DNA from: Candidatus Nanopelagicales bacterium
GTDB lineage: Bacteria > Actinomycetota > Actinomycetes > S36-B12
DNA length: 32,835 nucleotides
Reading direction: 5' to 3'
Assembly: GCA_023263845.1 (NCBI GenBank)
Contig: JALQUH010000126.1
Coordinates: 1-32,835 of the forward strand
Translations under genes and position numbers: made by a program
Notes under the pieces: generated by a model
The model's input: only the letters and a program-made list of their open reading frames with translations
Told to the model about the DNA's origin: nothing
Databases searched by the model: none
Shown here: positions 1 through 9,360 of the stretch, piece by piece
How positions within the stretch are numbered: position 1 is the stretch's first letter
Layout: every line of letters starts with the position of its first letter

Positions 1-1
1 C

Positions 2-421
2 CTCGCCGAGGGCTGGATGCACAACCGAGTTCGCATGGTCGTCGCCTCGTTCCTCGTCAAAGACCTTCACCTGCCCTGGCAGCGGGGTGCAGCGCACTTC
101 ATGCGCTGGCTGCGCGATGGTGACCTCGCCAGCAACGCCCACGGCTGGCAGTGGACCGCGGGCTGCGGCACCGACGCCTCGCCGTACCACCGCGTCTTCA
201 ATCCGGTGGGGCAAGGTGAGCGATTCGACCCCCACGGGGACTACGTCCGACGCTACATACCGGAGCTGGCGCATCTGCCCGGCAAGGCCGCGCACAAGCC
301 ATGGGACGTGCTGGGCGGGTACGACGGCGGATACCCCGAGCGCATCGTCGATCACGCGACCGAACGACTCGATGCGCTCGATCGCTTCGCCCGGATGAAA
401 GAAGTCACCACCCGGACCTGA
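2..421 (+). CDS. phr: Deoxyribodipyrimidine photolyase / cryptochrome family, C-terminal part (5' truncated by window edge)
   Basis: The reading frame is open from base 2 and ends at TGA 419-421, so only the last ~139 residues are present. It starts in the hallmark FAD-binding segment (GWMHNRVRM), followed by ASFLVKDLHLPWQRG, the WQW-type segment of the FAD pocket, and the FNPVGQGERFDPHGDYVRRY motif that closes the photolyase fold. The family repairs cyclobutane pyrimidine dimers using light and a bound FAD in the cytoplasm. The antenna-binding N-terminal domain is outside the window, so the photolyase class and the cryptochrome alternative cannot be settled. ParA begins 14 bases downstream on the same strand, which permits read-through. 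The 17-base ATG is an internal methionine of this motif, not the real start. Confidence 0.93.
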   Translation, partial: LAEGWMHNRVRMVVASFLVKDLHLPWQRGAAHFMRWLRDGDLASNAHGWQWTAGCGTDASPYHRVFNPVGQGERFDPHGDYVRRYIPELAHLPGKAAHKPWDVLGGYDGGYPERIVDHATERLDALDRFARMKEVTTRT

Positions 422-435
422 GAGACTGGTCCACT

Positions 436-1191
436 ATGACGACCGTCGCCGTGCTGTCCCTCAAGGGCGGGGTGGGCAAGACCACCTGCGTCCTCGGGCT
501 GGCCGGCGCCGCGTGGGCGCGCAATCTTTCGGTCCTCGTGGTCGACGCCGACCCCCAGGCCAATGCCACCGCAGCCCTTGATCTGCCACCCCACGTCTTC
601 AGCCTCGGCGACGTGTTGGCCGACGGCCGACCCGGCATCGCCAAGGAGGCGGTGGTCCCCTCGGGCTGGGGTCCGCGTCTACACGCCGTCCCCAGCGAGG
701 AGGCCCTCGCCCACCGCAATCGGCCAGAGGGACCTGACTCGGCGACCCGGCTGCGCGTGAGCCTGACCGGGGTGGCCGACCGCTATGACCTGGTCCTCAT
801 CGACTGCCCGCCGTCGTTGGACGAGCTCACCCGCAATGCCCTGGCCGCTGCCGACGGCGCCCTTGTCGTCACCGAGCCGGGCTTTTTCGCCCTTCAGGGG
901 GCCACCCGCGCGCTGGCCGCCGTCGAGGCCGCCCGTGATTCCCTCAACCTGCGCCTGCGACCGGTCGGGATCTGCGTCAACCGACTGCGCACGCAACTTA
1001 GCGAGCATCGCTACCGGCTCGAGGAACTCCACATGGCGTTCCCCGACCTCATCATCGATCCGCCCATCCCCGAACGCTCGGCCGTGCAGCAGGCACAGGG
1101 CGCGAGCGTGCCCATCCAAGCCTGGCCCTCACCCGGTGCCCGGGAAGCGGTGGAGGCGTTCGACGACGTACTTGATCGAGTGCTGCGCTGA
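436..1191 (+). CDS. ParA/Soj-family partitioning ATPase (orphan, no ParB nearby)
   Basis: This is a 251-residue protein with a deviant Walker A motif KGGVGKT at residues 10-16, a VVDADPQAN switch I/Walker A' region near 36-44 and a Walker B-like LIDCPPSLDE near 120, the layout of ParA/MinD ATPases. Such proteins bind DNA non-specifically in the ATP form and position plasmids, chromosome origins or protein cargo. I chose the ATG at 436 because the family begins directly with the beta strand before the P-loop; longer frames upstream overlap the photolyase. No parB, parS-like site or replication gene is visible. The next gene, 29 bases downstream, is a small DNA-binding-like protein, so the two probably form an operon and a functional pair. 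It may serve cargo positioning or be a relic of a plasmid. Confidence 0.9.
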   Translation: MTTVAVLSLKGGVGKTTCVLGLAGAAWARNLSVLVVDADPQANATAALDLPPHVFSLGDVLADGRPGIAKEAVVPSGWGPRLHAVPSEEALAHRNRPEGPDSATRLRVSLTGVADRYDLVLIDCPPSLDELTRNALAAADGALVVTEPGFFALQGATRALAAVEAARDSLNLRLRPVGICVNRLRTQLSEHRYRLEELHMAFPDLIIDPPIPERSAVQQAQGASVPIQAWPSPGAREAVEAFDDVLDRVLR

Positions 1192-1220
1192 CGTGCAACG
1201 CTGACCGAAGAAGGAGTCCC

Positions 1221-1505
1221 ATGTCCAAGCCCGAACCACGACCGGCGCTCACCAAGGCACCCGATGCGGCGCTTCATCCGGTCAGCGGCCGTCCGGCGCC
1301 AGTCGAGCGACGGGCCAGCAAGGACGGTACGTCGAAGGGGTCTGCCGCCGACGCGATCACCGGCACCCTGAAGGACAAGTACGTCGACCTTGGGGTGCGC
1401 GTGCCGAAGTCAGTTCGCAAGCGGCTGCGCCAAGAAGCGAAGGCCCGAGGGATCACCACGGACGAACTTGCCACCACCCTCCTGGCGACATCACTCCCGC
1501 GCTAG
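1221..1505 (+). CDS. Small ribbon-helix-helix-like protein, putative ParA partner
   Basis: This 94-residue protein starts at an ATG with a clear Shine-Dalgarno (AAGGAG, 1211-1216). Residues 1-45 are rich in Pro, Ala, Lys and Ser and look disordered. Residues ~52-92 (VDLGVRVPKSVRKRLRQEAK, then a turn and a second helix ITTDELATTLLATSL) resemble a ribbon-helix-helix fold: a short beta strand followed by two helices. Small proteins of this type follow ParA in many plasmid loci (ParG-, Omega- or CopG-like), where they bind the centromere and stimulate the ATPase. That role is inferred from position and fold pattern only. Its TAG stop shares a CTAG with the stop of the convergent GNAT gene. Confidence 0.78.
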   Translation: MSKPEPRPALTKAPDAALHPVSGRPAPVERRASKDGTSKGSAADAITGTLKDKYVDLGVRVPKSVRKRLRQEAKARGITTDELATTLLATSLPR

Positions 1506-2113
1506 CCAAGAACCCGGTGCATCCGCTTGACGCGGATCCCCCCCATGAGCCACGCCGGCGGCGATGTGTCGTACACGGTAAATCCGTTTGACCGATACAG
1601 ACGCTCGGCCCCAGTGTTGCTGGCATCGACATCCAACGCCGCCGTCACGAGGTTCTGGTCGCGGCCGCGCTGTAGAAAGTCCGCAAGCAGGGCGGACCCC
1701 ACGCCTGCCGTGCGCATCGGCGCTCGCACGGCGATCGCGGTCAGATACCACTCTTGATCAACATGGGACTCCATGAATCGCAGGAACGGCAAGCCCGCGA
1801 ACGCGACGGCGGTCATTCTCAGGCGCGGCCAACCCCAGCCCAGGCCGAGCGCCGGATCGGGCACGGGGGTCGCCGCGGGAGCACTCACCGTGACACCGGC
1901 CACGCGGCCGTCTACTTCGGCGATGCGCCCGCGCTCAACCGACCAGGCATGTCCCGAGGTGGCCACGACCGCATTCATGACCTCTTGCCATCGCCGGCCC
2001 AGCATCATCGAGAACATCTTGCCCGTGGCAGTTTCCAAAGCCCAGGAGACGTTGGCGATGTCCTCCGCCGAATCGGATCGGGCATCGCGCATCACCAACG
2101 CACCCGAGGCCAT
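1502..2113 (-). CDS. GNAT family N-acetyltransferase
   Basis: This 203-residue protein has a GNAT core in its C-terminal half: strand YLTAIAV (123-129), the acetyl-CoA pyrophosphate loop RTAGVG (134-139) in the R-x-x-G-x-G form, and the late GNAT block around LDVDASNTGAERLYRSNGF (160-178). The N-terminal ~110 residues are helical and unlike well-known subfamilies, so the substrate is unknown. The start is supported by a TAGCGT hexamer at 2120-2125 exactly 6 nt upstream of the ATG, suggesting a leaderless transcript of its own, although pdxH and the MFS gene precede it on the same strand (18-nt gap to the MFS stop). Its stop overlaps that of the ParA-partner gene by four bases. Confidence 0.85.
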   Translation of the reverse strand: MASGALVMRDARSDSAEDIANVSWALETATGKMFSMMLGRRWQEVMNAVVATSGHAWSVERGRIAEVDGRVAGVTVSAPAATPVPDPALGLGWGWPRLRMTAVAFAGLPFLRFMESHVDQEWYLTAIAVRAPMRTAGVGSALLADFLQRGRDQNLVTAALDVDASNTGAERLYRSNGFTVYDTSPPAWLMGGIRVKRMHRVLG

Positions 2114-2119
2114 GGGGAG

Positions 2120-2125
2120 ACGCTA
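2120..2125 (-). promoter_or_regulatory. Putative -10 element of leaderless GNAT transcript
   Basis: TAGCGT is separated by 6 nt from the ATG at 2113 (minus strand). It fits TANNNT placed so that transcription starts at or next to the start codon. There is no Shine-Dalgarno in front of this gene. Confidence 0.5.
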
Positions 2126-2131
2126 CCGCCG

Positions 2132-3385
2132 CTAAGGAACGGGGTGGCGGGCGTCGTACTTCAGAAAGCTCGGAGCCCAGGCGACCAGGCCGATGGCAGC
2201 CACGATGCACAGCAGACCGCCCGTGGCCGCCGAGATCGTCTCTCCGAACGCCGCGGCGACCGCGCCGGACTCCACGTCGCCCAGCCTCGGGCCACCCACG
2301 ACGACGACCGTGTGGATGCCCTGCAGTCGGCCGCGGAAATCATCGGGTGTGGCCGCCTGCAAGATCGTGGCCCGAAAGATCGCGCTCACGCTATCGGCGC
2401 CGCCGGCGATCGCCAGTAGGACGAGCGCGGCCGGCAGCCAGTGCCACAGACCGAAGAGGGCAATCGCTGCGCCCCAGACCAGGATGGAGATGAACACCGC
2501 AAGACCCTGCCGTCGTACGCCACCGAGCCGGCCGGACAGGCTGCTCGCGATCACCGAGCCGACAGCCGGGGCTGCCGAGAGCAGTCCGACGATGAGGGCA
2601 ACGTCGGCGACCGAGCCTCCGAACCACAGTGTCGCGATGGCGGGAAAGAGTGCTCTGGGCATGCCGAAGACCATGGCGGCCATGTCGACGTAGAACGACA
2701 TTTGCAGATTTCGCTTGCCGCGCAGGAAGCGCAGCCCCTCCAGCACGCTGGCCCAGCCCCGGCGCGCGTCGACCGGTACTCCCTCCGGCGGTAGCGCTGG
2801 CAAGCGCCACATCGCCCACACTGCCACCGCAAACAGGACGAGGTCGATGAGGTAGACGATGGTCGTGGTCCCCGCGGCCGCGACAACCAAGCCGGCGAGG
2901 ACCGGCCCCAACGTGAAGGCGATCCCCCAGGTCAGGGTGTTGAGTGCGTTGGCCGCCGGCAGCAATTCGATCGGCACCAGTCGCGGGACGATCGAGTTGC
3001 GCGCTGGATTGCTGAAGGCGAAGAACCCTGACTGCACGGCGATGATCCCGTACAGCACCGCGACAGAACCCACGCCCGCGAGTGCCTGCGCCACCAAGGC
3101 CAGGGTGCACCCCCACAGGCCGATCGTGGCGAAGAGCGCGACGCGCCGACGATCGACGCGATCGAGTAGCGCACCGCCGTAGAGGCCAAGGACGACGAGC
3201 GGCACGAACTGGAACAGGCCCACGAGACCGACGGCGAACGACGACCCGGTCAGGTCGTACACCTGAAGCGCGACGGCGACGCCGGTCATCTGTTGGCCGA
3301 TGGTGCCCACGCTGTGACCGATCCACAGACGACGGAACGGCGGGCTCTCCCGTAGGGGTGTCAGGTCAGCGAAGAGTCCGGCCAC
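2132..3385 (-). CDS. MFS transporter, EntS/MFS_3-like exporter
   Basis: A 417-residue protein with about 12 hydrophobic segments. Features of the major facilitator superfamily include the loop 2-3 motif GGALLDRVDRRRV and the LTPLRESPPFRRLW N-terminus typical of the MFS_3/enterobactin-exporter-like group. These proteins export siderophores or drugs by proton antiport across the inner membrane; substrate unknown here. I place the start at GTG 3385, one base after the pdxH stop (TGA-C-GTG), because the longer frame (to 3454) would overlap pdxH by 68 bases and add residues outside the family N-terminus. Tight spacing to pdxH implies translational coupling. The longer start cannot be excluded. Confidence 0.87.
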   Translation of the reverse strand: MAGLFADLTPLRESPPFRRLWIGHSVGTIGQQMTGVAVALQVYDLTGSSFAVGLVGLFQFVPLVVLGLYGGALLDRVDRRRVALFATIGLWGCTLALVAQALAGVGSVAVLYGIIAVQSGFFAFSNPARNSIVPRLVPIELLPAANALNTLTWGIAFTLGPVLAGLVVAAAGTTTIVYLIDLVLFAVAVWAMWRLPALPPEGVPVDARRGWASVLEGLRFLRGKRNLQMSFYVDMAAMVFGMPRALFPAIATLWFGGSVADVALIVGLLSAAPAVGSVIASSLSGRLGGVRRQGLAVFISILVWGAAIALFGLWHWLPAALVLLAIAGGADSVSAIFRATILQAATPDDFRGRLQGIHTVVVVGGPRLGDVESGAVAAAFGETISAATGGLLCIVAAIGLVAWAPSFLKYDARHPVP

Positions 3386-3386
3386 G

Positions 3387-4094
3387 TCAGGGTGACAACC
3401 GTTCGACGACCCAAGCGCCGGCGTCGTCGAGTGCGGCGTCCGCATGGTCGTCATCGACTGCGCGCCGAAAACGCAAGCGATCGTGCAAGCGCGAGTCCCG
3501 CCCCTGCCAGAACTCCATGGTGTCGGGCACGACTATCCAGCCACCCCAGAAGTCCGGGAGGGGAACTTCGTCCGGGTAACGCTCGGCGATCTCGGCGTAA
3601 CGAGCATCAAGAGGCTCACGTCCGTCGAGCACCTCAGACTGCCGACTGGCCCAAGCGCCCCAACGCGAGCCGATCGGTCGGGAGGCGAAGTAATCCGCCG
3701 CCTCTTCCCGCGGCACCCGAATGGCACGACCGGTGACGACCACCTGCCGGTGCATCGCGAACCAGGGGAAGACGCAGGAGGCTCGCCCGGTCGCGGCGAG
3801 GTCCTGCCCCTTCGTGGATTCCAGGTTGGTGTAGAACGCCAGGCCGCGGGCGTCGATGTCCTTCAGCAACACAGTTCGAGCGCTGGGCACGCCCTCAGGC
3901 GAAACGGTGCCGAGAACCATGGCATTGGGCTCGGGCAGCTCGGCGGCCACAGCCTCGGCGAGCCATCGACGGAACTGGGCCAGCGGCGTCGGCGCGAGGT
4001 CAGCCTCAGCCAGGGAACCGGCCATCACGGACCCATCCGGGCCATAGGAGACCCGCATGTGGCGCAGATCAGAGGCATCGTCCACGACCCGCAT
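3387..4094 (-). CDS. pdxH: Pyridoxine/pyridoxamine 5'-phosphate oxidase
   Basis: This 235-residue FMN-dependent oxidase makes pyridoxal 5'-phosphate from PNP or PMP with O2, in the cytoplasm. Recognisable parts are the substrate-binding start (LRHMRVSYG, 10-18), the FMN-binding PSARTVLLKDID (70-81), the YTNLESTKGQDL stretch (88-99), RPIGSRWGAWASRQSEVL (139-156), and the C-terminal PNPOx signature EFWQGRDSRLHDRLRF (194-209). Length fits the family. It is the first gene of a minus-strand group (pdxH, MFS, GNAT) and is divergent from citrate synthase with only 35 bases between starts, so regulatory sequences must be shared. PLP made here would serve the nearby SerC and the class III aminotransferase, though that link is general. 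Confidence 0.96.
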   Translation of the reverse strand: MRVVDDASDLRHMRVSYGPDGSVMAGSLAEADLAPTPLAQFRRWLAEAVAAELPEPNAMVLGTVSPEGVPSARTVLLKDIDARGLAFYTNLESTKGQDLAATGRASCVFPWFAMHRQVVVTGRAIRVPREEAADYFASRPIGSRWGAWASRQSEVLDGREPLDARYAEIAERYPDEVPLPDFWGGWIVVPDTMEFWQGRDSRLHDRLRFRRAVDDDHADAALDDAGAWVVERLSP

Positions 4095-4129
4095 CCCATC
4101 ACGGCCGCGTTTCAGGGTTGAATGGGGGG

Positions 4130-5287
4130 ATGAGCGACTTCGTTCCCGGCCTCGAAGGCGTCGTGGCCTTCGAAACCCAGATCGCCGAGCCCGACCGCGC
4201 AGGGGGTTCGCTGCGCTATCGCGGTGTCGACATCGAAGACCTGGTGGGCCGGGTGAGCTTCGGGAACGTCTGGGGTCTGCTCGTCGACAATGAGTTCAAC
4301 CCGGGCTTGCCGCCCGCCGAGCCCTATCCGATCCCGGTGCATTCGGGTGACGTGCGGGTCGACGTCCAGGCCGCCTTGACGATGCTCGCGCCGTCCTGGG
4401 GACTGCAGCCGCTCCTCGACATCGACGACGACACCGCACGCGGCAACCTGGCCGATGTCTCGGTCACCGCAATGTCCTTCATCGCCCAGTCAGCACGCGG
4501 TCTTGGACTACCGATGATTCCGCAATCGCGCATCGACGAGGCGCACACCATCGTCGAACGCTTCATGGTTCGCTGGCGCGGCGAGCCGGATCCCCGGCAC
4601 GTGCAGGCTGTCGACGCCTACTTCGTTTCCGCGGCCGAGCACGGAATGAATGCATCCACTTTCACGGCTCGTGTGATTGCCTCCACCGGGGCAGACGTTG
4701 CTGCCTCTATCTCCGGCGCCATCGGCGCTCTCAGCGGACCCTTGCACGGCGGCGCCCCCTCCCGTGTCCTAGGAATGATCGAGGAAGTCGACCGCACGGG
4801 CGATGCGGACGCCTACGTGCGCTCAGTCCTCGACCGCGGCCAGCGCCTGATGGGCTTTGGTCATCGTGTCTACCGAGCGGAGGATCCGCGCGCCCGCGTC
4901 CTGCGTCGCACTGCCGCCGAACTCAACGCACCCCGCTATGAAGCTGCGGTGGCACTCGAGCAGGCTGCGCTCCGCGAACTCAGGTCTCGACGTCCGGACC
5001 GCATCCTGGAGACCAACGTTGATTACTGGGCGGCCGTCATCTTGGACTTCGCCGAGGTGCCCGCCGAACTGTTCACCTCGATGTTCACCTGTGCCCGACT
5101 CGCTGGCTGGAGCGCGCACATCCTGGAGCAGAAGCGCACCGGCCGACTGGTCCGCCCGTCGGCCCGCTATGTGGGCTCGGCACCGCGCGTTCCTGAGGCC
5201 GTGCCCGGATGGGATCCGGTCATGGTTGCACCGTCCGGCTATGTACCTGATGAGCGCGAATCACGACGTCCCGCCGTTCGCCGCTGA
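4130..5287 (+). CDS. gltA: Citrate synthase (actinobacterial type II-like citrate synthase 2)
   Basis: This 385-residue enzyme condenses oxaloacetate with acetyl-CoA in the TCA cycle. The N-terminus MSDFVPGLEGVVAFETQIAE is that of the actinobacterial second citrate synthase. Catalytic features: GPLHGGAPSRV near 203-213 with the first active-site His, the signature GFGHRVYRAEDPRA near 242-255 with the second His, and NVDYW near 297-301 with the Asp. I chose ATG 4130 rather than an in-frame TTG at 4118, because the family starts at MSDFVPG. Length (shorter than the ~430-residue hexameric E. coli form) suits a dimeric small citrate synthase. It is divergent from pdxH and precedes serC by 24 nt. 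A methylcitrate synthase side activity cannot be excluded. Confidence 0.95.
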   Translation: MSDFVPGLEGVVAFETQIAEPDRAGGSLRYRGVDIEDLVGRVSFGNVWGLLVDNEFNPGLPPAEPYPIPVHSGDVRVDVQAALTMLAPSWGLQPLLDIDDDTARGNLADVSVTAMSFIAQSARGLGLPMIPQSRIDEAHTIVERFMVRWRGEPDPRHVQAVDAYFVSAAEHGMNASTFTARVIASTGADVAASISGAIGALSGPLHGGAPSRVLGMIEEVDRTGDADAYVRSVLDRGQRLMGFGHRVYRAEDPRARVLRRTAAELNAPRYEAAVALEQAALRELRSRRPDRILETNVDYWAAVILDFAEVPAELFTSMFTCARLAGWSAHILEQKRTGRLVRPSARYVGSAPRVPEAVPGWDPVMVAPSGYVPDERESRRPAVRR

Positions 5288-5299
5288 AGCACGGCCACG

Positions 5300-7596
<2,297 letters not shown>

Positions 7597-7615
7597 CCAC
7601 TCCCGAGTAAGGCCG

Positions 7616-7705
7616 CTAGCGGGAAACAAGGGCGGCAATGATCACCGCGAGAACGAGGGCGCCGAGCACACCGAGCGTGACGAAACGACGAACCCGGTGA
7701 TCCAC
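7616..7705 (-). CDS. 29-residue single-pass membrane miniprotein (hypothetical)
   Basis: GTG 7705 to TAG 7616-7618 encodes 29 residues: a basic N-terminus (MDHRVRRFVT) followed by one hydrophobic stretch of ~18 residues (LGVLGALVLAVIIAALVS). The positive-inside pattern predicts a single-pass inner-membrane protein. Support for reality: TAGTCT at 7712-7717 is exactly 6 nt before the GTG, the same leaderless arrangement as its neighbours, and the ORF fills a gap that otherwise has no gene. A GGAG also sits just before the GTG, but very close. It is divergent from DUF2530 and convergent with the MFS gene. No function can be given, and it could still be chance. Confidence 0.5.
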   Translation of the reverse strand: MDHRVRRFVTLGVLGALVLAVIIAALVSR

Positions 7706-7711
7706 TACTCC

Positions 7712-7717
7712 AGACTA
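7712..7717 (-). promoter_or_regulatory. Putative -10 element for the 29-codon ORF
   Basis: TAGTCT is followed by 6 nt and then GTG 7705 on the minus strand. It lies back to back with the TACGGT element of DUF2530 (7728-7733). Confidence 0.42.
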
Positions 7718-7727
7718 GGCGAGGCGC

Positions 7728-7733
7728 TACGGT
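7728..7733 (+). promoter_or_regulatory. Putative -10 element of leaderless DUF2530 transcript
   Basis: TACGGT, then 6 nt, then GTG 7740. No Shine-Dalgarno is visible. The spacing fixes the start codon. Confidence 0.5.
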
Positions 7734-7739
7734 GACGCT

Positions 7740-8006
7740 GTGGACGGGACCCCAGACGCCGGCGATCTCACACTGGCGCAGATCGAGGCCGATCCGGCAC
7801 TGCGGACCCGCGACGACAGCGGCATCGCTGCCCTGGCCATCGGCACCGTGGCCTGGGCCATTGCCCTCGGGATCGCCCTCATGCTTGGCTACACCGGCCA
7901 GGTCATCATGGTCTGCGCACTCGGCACCGCGCTCGGCGTCCCCGGCATGGTGCTCGCCTCGGCTCGTCGGGCCCGGCTGCGCAGATCCGACACGGGCACG
8001 GCGTAG
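7740..8006 (+). CDS. DUF2530 family small membrane protein
   Basis: An 88-residue protein with two transmembrane segments, about residues 30-47 (AALAIGTVAWAIALGIAL) and 53-72 (QVIMVCALGTALGVPGMVLA), and a basic tail (RRARLRRSD). This two-helix pattern and the AIGTVAWAIAL block match DUF2530, a family found in actinobacteria near serC, DUF3027 and cspA genes. Function is unknown. Start GTG 7740 is supported by a TANNNT element 6 nt upstream. An overlapping frame from 7732 (97 codons) has no membrane pattern and is a shadow. Confidence 0.82.
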   Translation: MDGTPDAGDLTLAQIEADPALRTRDDSGIAALAIGTVAWAIALGIALMLGYTGQVIMVCALGTALGVPGMVLASARRARLRRSDTGTA

Positions 8007-8029
8007 GGCAACTCCGCCGCACTGATCGG

Positions 8030-8785
8030 CTAGGAGTGTCCGAGGTCGAGGGCGTCGAAGCCGACGAAGTCCGTCACCGGCTCGGGAGTCGGCTCACGCT
8101 CGGCAACGGCGATCTGCGAGTGAGCTCCGCAGCCGAATCCCAGCGCGACGACAGCACCATCGGCGGGCGACATCACCTGCGCACAGACACCGAACGCCTG
8201 TCCGAGCGGCCCGCCGATCGGCAGTAGAAAGCCACAACTCGAGCACGTGAGCGGTACCGACCGGGCCATGGCGGAGTCGGGCCCGCGCTCGCCATCGTGC
8301 CAGCGGTGGGCGGCGTCATCGCGTCCCCAGGCGGAGAGAACCCGCTCTCGACCGAGCCCGATCTCCCAGGTCGAGGGGTGCACTGGCGCACGCCCGGCCA
8401 CCCCGTCCAGTTCGTCAGCCCCCGTCAAGCCGGCGGCGAGACGGGGATCATCCACGGGGGTCTCCCAGACAACGCCGACTGCGAGGTCGCCCGGCTGAAC
8501 ACGATCGGACCAAGGCACCCACGCCGGGGCAACGAGAGCCTCCGGGCCGGGCAGCAACACGACCTCATCCACCGTCGCCACGCGAGCACGTGACGCCCGA
8601 GCGAGGGTTACCGACCAGCGCCACCCGACGTAGCCCGGATCGTTGCACGCGAAGTAGTGCGTGGCCACGCGCTCGTCTTCGGCGACCACCTCAAGGTGAT
8701 CGCCGACGACATCGGCCTGAGCGACTTCCCGCGCGGCATTGCGAGCCAGCTCCACGGCCTGAGCAATCAGCTTGTCCGTGGGCAT
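8030..8785 (-). CDS. DUF3027 family protein with Cys pairs
   Basis: A 251-residue actinobacterial protein of unknown function. Family-typical blocks: AVELARNAAREVA near the N-terminus, VATHYFACNDPGYVGWRWSV, VDEVVLLPGPEALVAPAWVP, GRDDAAHRWHDGERGP, then a cysteine-rich C-terminal part (CSSCGFLLP near 180, GVCAQVMSP, GFGCGAHSQ) that may bind a metal. The CxxC and later Cys/His are seen; zinc is inferred. The start is ATG 8785, with GTG 8788 directly in front as the alternative; the ATG overlaps the stop of a 26-codon mini ORF (TGATG). It lies downstream of the cspA-like gene on the same strand and is probably cotranscribed. Confidence 0.9.
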   Translation of the reverse strand: MPTDKLIAQAVELARNAAREVAQADVVGDHLEVVAEDERVATHYFACNDPGYVGWRWSVTLARASRARVATVDEVVLLPGPEALVAPAWVPWSDRVQPGDLAVGVVWETPVDDPRLAAGLTGADELDGVAGRAPVHPSTWEIGLGRERVLSAWGRDDAAHRWHDGERGPDSAMARSVPLTCSSCGFLLPIGGPLGQAFGVCAQVMSPADGAVVALGFGCGAHSQIAVAEREPTPEPVTDFVGFDALDLGHS

Positions 8786-8865
8786 CACGCATCACCGCGA
8801 CCGGGGATGAGGGCGACAACTGTGAGGATCGGCAAATCGACCAGGGTCCGGATGCGCACACTCAC
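8785..8865 (-). CDS. Possible 26-codon coupling ORF between cspA and DUF3027
   Basis: GTG 8865 lies one base after the cspA stop (TGA-G-GTG), and the frame ends in TGA 8785-8787, which overlaps the ATG of DUF3027 (TGATG). The peptide (MSVRIRTLVDLPILTVVALI...) has a hydrophobic middle. It exactly bridges the 81-base gap, so it may keep ribosomes moving from cspA into DUF3027. No homology is recognised and no Shine-Dalgarno is clear, so it could be accidental. Confidence 0.25.
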   Translation of the reverse strand: MSVRIRTLVDLPILTVVALIPGRGDA

Positions 8866-8866
8866 C

Positions 8867-9250
8867 TCACACGTCAAAGTCATCGGCGACGGCCCGCATG
8901 ACGGCGGCCATCTTGCGGCAGTGCTCATCACTGGGGTAGCGACCTCGGCGCAACTGATTGGACGCACCGTCCATCAACTTGATGAGGTCTTCCAGGATCA
9001 CGGCCATGTCCTCAGCGGGCTTGCGCCCGGCTTTAACCACCGACGCCGGCTGTTCGAGCACCACAACGCTGAGTGCCTGCTTGCCGCGTTTGCCGTCGAC
9101 AACACCGAACTCCACCTTGGCGCCCTGCTTGAGCGAGGTCACCCCGGCGGGCAACGCCGAGGCATGGACGAAGACGTCTTCACCATCGTCGGAGGCAAGG
9201 AACCCAAATCCCTTGTCCACGTCGTACCACCTGACCTTGCCGGTCGGCAT
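8867..9250 (-). CDS. Cold-shock domain protein with C-terminal extension
   Basis: A 127-residue protein: residues 1-67 form a cold-shock domain with RNP1 KGFGFLA (13-19) and RNP2 DVFVHAS (25-31), which bind single-stranded RNA/DNA. Residues ~75-127 are an extra helical domain (EDMAVILEDLIKLMDGASNQ onward) that ordinary 67-residue CspA proteins lack. Long actinobacterial CspB-type proteins share this layout. ATG 9250 has a good Shine-Dalgarno (GGGAG, ending 6 nt upstream). It is the first gene of the cspA-DUF3027 unit. Confidence 0.92.
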   Translation of the reverse strand: MPTGKVRWYDVDKGFGFLASDDGEDVFVHASALPAGVTSLKQGAKVEFGVVDGKRGKQALSVVVLEQPASVVKAGRKPAEDMAVILEDLIKLMDGASNQLRRGRYPSDEHCRKMAAVMRAVADDFDV

Positions 9251-9275
9251 GGCATCTCCCTCGTCCGTTGCACTT

Positions 9276-9293
9276 CTAGCCCCCCAAGGCTAG
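9276..9293. repeat. Short inverted repeat upstream of cspA-like gene
   Basis: CTAGCC and GGCTAG form a perfect 6-bp stem around a 6-nt loop, 26 bases before the cspA start. It lies in the 110-base gap between the HAD gene and cspA. It may be an operator, part of the cspA leader or a weak terminator of the HAD gene; sequence alone cannot decide. Nothing else distinct is seen in 9251-9360. Confidence 0.3.
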
Positions 9294-9360
9294 TCGCCGC
9301 TCACCGGCTTTGCCCCCCTAGGGTGGGTCACCGAGCGCTGACTCCGCTCCGGGCCGTGGC

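Noticed and set aside
3386-3454. Longer N-terminus for the MFS exporter
   Set aside because: It would overlap pdxH by 68 bases and add residues outside the family N-terminus; GTG 3385 directly follows the pdxH stop.
7601-7624. TCCCG...CGGGA and CCGCTAGCGG palindrome after the MFS gene
   Set aside because: A weak stem overlapping the small ORF's stop; not enough to call a terminator.
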